A DNA stretch of 64,000 bases from Chondrosia reniformis. Lineage: Eukaryota; Porifera; Demospongiae; Chondrillida; Chondrillidae. The stretch lies in assembly GCA_947172415.1 (NCBI GenBank), contig OX359199.1, positions 6,525,884 to 6,589,883 of the forward strand, read 5' to 3'. The position numbers and the translations under genes were made by a program. Shown here in pieces: positions 60,601-64,000 of this stretch (positions are counted from its first letter, which is position 1; each line of letters opens with the position of its first letter). The notes under the pieces are model-generated. The model was not told the DNA's origin and ran no database searches. It worked only from the letters and a program-made list of their open reading frames with translations.

Positions 60601-63600
60601 CAAAGTCAACTAAAGTCATTATAGAGACAGAAATGGCATTTCCATTTACTGGACAAAGGTACGGGCTCCTGGATAATTTAACATCACCTATGAAATCAGA
60701 ATTCCCTTTGGAAGATGCATTCAGGTCTGTACTGACCTTTACAGCTAACCCTTCTCAACTGGGGGATTTCCCTTATGGAATCGTCACCGTGTATCTAAAT
60801 CTCACAATAAGTACTGCATTTTTCCAAGATGCATCAAAGGCATTTGAGTTACAGGTTAAATGGTCTGCAGTCTTTTTTGAGCAACAACATATCACAATCG
60901 AAGAAGGCTTTGAAACAGTCAGTGTGATTGTTAGGTAAGGTTATACATTGGCTCAGAATGTCTTGTTTACTTGTGTTTATATTGACTCTACCCTCCATCC
61001 CATTGTCCAGCCATTATCCCCAATATATACTTCCTGACCAATTCTAACTCCTCCTGCATAAAGCCATATATATTAAATATAAAGAATATATACAGTGATG
61101 AGCAATTTATAGATAGCTTCAGCAACTGCATCTTGGTGAATGGTAGTTGAGGCTTTTCTTATGGCTGTATGTATCTAACCGAATACCCTCAGGGCAATGA
61201 ATATGATTAGGCATAACTGTTTCTCCTAGTTACTTGTGACCATTGTGGGTTTGTGATAAAGCATTTCTGTTGTCCTTGTGAGTAATAGGGGTTTGCATTA
61301 CCCACGTATTGCATTGAGGTGAACTGTAGTGATTCTTAGTATATAAAATACACTATGCTGAAGGAACCTATAAGGAAGCCATTGCAGTGCCTCGTGGAGG
61401 ATTGTATGGTATCTCTTGCCAATGTGCCACATTCCCCTAGTTACCAAGATGAGGGGACACTTGAAGAGGATAAACAACTGGAAATGATTGAAGTCTTATG
61501 CTTAAAATGTGTGTCTTCTGTATTCCAATACACAGCTGCAGTATATGCAGAAGCCATTCATGTAGAAATGCCTGATATAAATCTCCTCAATGAATCTTTT
61601 GTTCTATTGCTCATGCTAAATGTGGAGCAGTAGTGTCAGTAATGTTTCTCTAACCAATGTATGCAAGGATGCTTCACACAGATGATGCTAAAAAACAGAT
61701 TTTCTTTTTATTGGTTTATTCACCTCCTTGCACTTTAATGATTCTATAACTATGCTTCTACATTCCTGACAAAAAGGAACTTCTTTTGAAGTCGGATGCT
61801 ATATTGTATGAGTTTTGGGGATTTCTTTGAAGTGGGTCAACACTCTTTGATTTGTATATATAATATGCTTTGTCTAGAAGCAGTTTTGGCATTTATTTTT
61901 CAAACTTATTAGTCTCTAAAACTGTAAGAATCTTAATTGAATTCAGCTCCATTGATGTTTTAAATCACTAGAATGTATTTAAGATGTCTTTAGTGATATC
62001 ACCAAGGTTACCACCACTATAGACTCTCTATAGGACATATAGAGGCTGTTCCCACCACATGCTATTGAAGAGTCAGTTCTGTATTATATTCTTAATAAGC
62101 CACACACTATACATATATACTAGACATTGGCAGATTTAGGGGGTTGGTGCTCTGGGTTCTAAAGCACCCCCTGTGAATTTGATTTTGTATTTACAGTACT
62201 CCGAATTTTATCCTTTCTGTCTCCTAGATACCTTAGCACCCTCCTTTACAAATTTCTAGATTCAACCCTTAAATGGTTAAAATATTTTCAAAATTATTTG
62301 TGAACAATGAATATGTATATTTAGTTTGTTTACAAGCTCTTTCTTCATCTTACAGACGAATGGGAGATTTAACTGTTGATGCATCCATCCACGTATCAGT
62401 GCTTGGTGGTACAATAGAGAATAACTGCTTTGAAGAAGTGGATTCATGTGTTCAGAATTCTACCCTTTATTTCAAACCAGATCAGGACCAGCTGTATTAT
62501 AATTTTACAGTTTTTGATGACACATTTATTGAAGAAGATGAATCATTGACTCTTAGTCTGTCTGAAGGACACAACGTCATTCCAATGAGCAATAAATCCA
62601 GAATAACCATTGTCATCACAGATAACGAACCACCCAGTAAGGTTGCCATAGTTTGAAATTCTACACACATATTTAGTAGAGTCAATTGTTAGATTTGTTA
62701 GCTTCTACAAATGCATGTATACAAATGTCCATGTTCCAATCTCTTATGACTATAACATGACTATCACATTAATATCACACATATAAATACATAAGTTTTA
62801 TATTAACATTTAAATTACCATAGAATTATTCTGGACTAATATTTTTTAGTTAACTGGATACGGTTTTCACCTAAAACCTCTCAGAGTTCAAAGGTTTCAC
62901 AAAAGTGTGATTTTGAGATTGATGTTCCAGAAAACATAGGGACTATTTCAATACCAGTGACCAGAACTGGTAACCTAAGAGAGGAGGTTGGTGTTATCTG
63001 CTATACTAGCTATAACGTCTCCTTAGTAACTGCAGGCAGAGATTTTGTTCACCGACCAGACAGCCCAGAATCTGTTGTTCTGTTCAGAAGTAATTTAAAC
63101 CATACCAGTTGTGAGGTTGAGATCATTGATGATAACATGCATGAACCCAGGGAGCCATTTTATGTGCTATTGGGCGTGGCCATTGGTGGAGGTGTGGTTG
63201 ACCGGACAGCAGACAGAGTTTGTGTCAATATTGTCAACAGCATTGATCAAGGTTTGTATAGAGTCTTCAAAATATATTTCTTTTTTGTATAACATTATTG
63301 GAATAAATGTATCTGGATGGAGACAATGTTGACCCATAGTCTGAGAGTGTGGTGATCTAGGAATTCACAGGATTTGCTTCAAATCACCCATATCACATGT
63401 TTCAGACTTAAGTACATTACAGGCATACCTCGTTTGCTTTATCCAAGGTGTAAACACTCAACCGAACGCTGATTGTTTGAAGTAATTTCATTTCTGTTTC
63501 CAAACAAACCACTTCCAGACTCATCAACCAATTAAAGCCAGTTTATTAAATTTTTATTGCAAATGCCTACGTATATATATAGAGTGTTTGAGCGGTGGTC

Positions 63601-64000
63601 AATCCATGTTATAACATACACAGTACTTTCTCTCTATCTCAATCCTATAGTCAACCTGTGAAGGATATACTACAACACACTGTTAGCCTAAGACTTTATT
63701 AAGTTAGTACTGTACTGGGTTTAGCAAAGATTTTGATGGAGAATCTTTGATTTAGTAGTCCACAGAGTTTACCACCTATTTATTATCTTTGGCGGTTCAT
63801 CAAATCTTGTCATTAGCAGAAATCAACAGCCAAAATAATAATCTACTAACTGCCCAAATTTGTGTTCACCACCAAGTATTATTCCTACTTATATTATTAG
63901 TTGTATATTTGTTGCTAAATTAGTGTGTATATATATTCTTCACTTATAGCATTCACTAACAAGTATAAGATAGATATAACTCCTTTTGATTTGACCTTAC
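57687..64000 (+). CDS. FREM2: FRAS1/FREM-type extracellular matrix protein, N-terminal part, runs off right edge
   Basis: FRAS1/FREM proteins are basement-membrane proteins with CSPG (NG2-type) repeats followed by Calx-beta domains. Exon 1 (57687-60934) is a single 3248-bp exon; then 62356-62636, 62850-63251 and 63950-beyond the window, phases consistent. Signal peptide MNRTVLLLALLLTMVQTDG, then VAVERGRSVALSPVLRKILP and CQVRLLGEIW, which parallel the FREM2 N-terminus (VRVPFGQSVWLDP). About six or more degenerate CSPG repeats follow (for example FNAVEGQATQLTNLFIQ and IVVEEGFLAVLSADIFQYL), with many N-glycosylation sequons. Calx-beta 1 spans exons 1-2 (ITIEEGFETVSVIVRR to FDDTFIEEDESLTLSL, ITIVITDNEPP); Calx-beta 2 is in exon 3 (CDFEIDVPENIGTISIPVTR, IIDDNMHEPREPF). 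Which FREM/FRAS member is uncertain. The 1.4-kb intron 1 shows nothing convincing. Confidence 0.85.

Noticed and set aside
61355-61633. 92-codon ORF in intron 1 of the FREM-type gene
   Set aside because: Composition is protein-like, but I recognise no family, and it breaks neither splice phase nor shows exon signals. It could be a nested gene or pseudogene, but evidence is too thin.

Overview
The window is nuclear DNA of an early-branching, gene-dense animal. The best guess is a demosponge (Amphimedon-like), inferred from gene content and compactness rather than from a species marker. Evidence for an animal: GT-AG introns mostly of 60-300 bp, AT-rich non-coding DNA, and genes found mainly in animals (dynactin p150, SLBP, iRhom, GnT-I, FREM/FRAS1-type matrix protein, FAM184, TAF6L). 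It is not bacterial, viral or organellar. I rebuilt 17 genes by splicing exons by eye. Every complete model gives an intact frame, and most have a length close to the animal orthologue.

Layout, left to right. 1-3969 (-) DCTN1, 5' part of the gene, running off the left edge. 4081-4527 (+) HIGD2A. 5355-8523 (-) DBNL/Abp1. 8622-9355 (-) PPIH. 9587-13591 (-) HSPA9. 13693-17286 (+) TAF6L. 17485-18266 and 19004-19886 (-) two paralogous two-TM proteins, possibly dispanin/CD225-like. 21052-22361 (-) SLBP. 22589-28238 (+) iRhom. 28646-30972 (+) MGAT1. 31063-36053 (+) MCMBP. 36466-39404 (-) TMEM127-like. 39544-45803 (+) FAM184. 45876-47150 (+) TEX261. 47301-49184 (-) LRRC34. 49330-57238 (+) FHIP2. 57687->64000 (+) FREM/FRAS1-type protein, running off the right edge.

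Packing is extreme. Five head-to-head pairs have start codons only about 100-230 bp apart (DCTN1/HIGD2A, HSPA9/TAF6L, SLBP/iRhom, TMEM127-like/FAM184, LRRC34/FHIP2). Several same-strand neighbours are separated by 72-231 bp (FAM184-TEX261, MGAT1-MCMBP, PPIH-DBNL, HSPA9-PPIH). The genes do not form one pathway. Loose themes are dynein/cargo transport (DCTN1, FHIP2), secretory pathway and glycosylation (MGAT1, TEX261, iRhom, TMEM127-like), mitochondria (HIGD2A, HSPA9) and chromatin/replication/histone supply (TAF6L, MCMBP, SLBP).

The rest is introns and short spacers with minisatellites (33, 70, 116 and 21 bp units), two TA-flanked MITEs, a tRNA-like SINE in two copies, another interspersed repeat in three copies, and an unusual number of X-box-like palindromes. 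The most interesting observations are: an iRhom that keeps the rhomboid catalytic Ser but has lost the His, the mirror image of vertebrate iRhoms; a perfect 15-bp inverted repeat carrying two CREs in the SLBP/iRhom promoter; and the paired two-TM proteins with a shared tyrosine motif.
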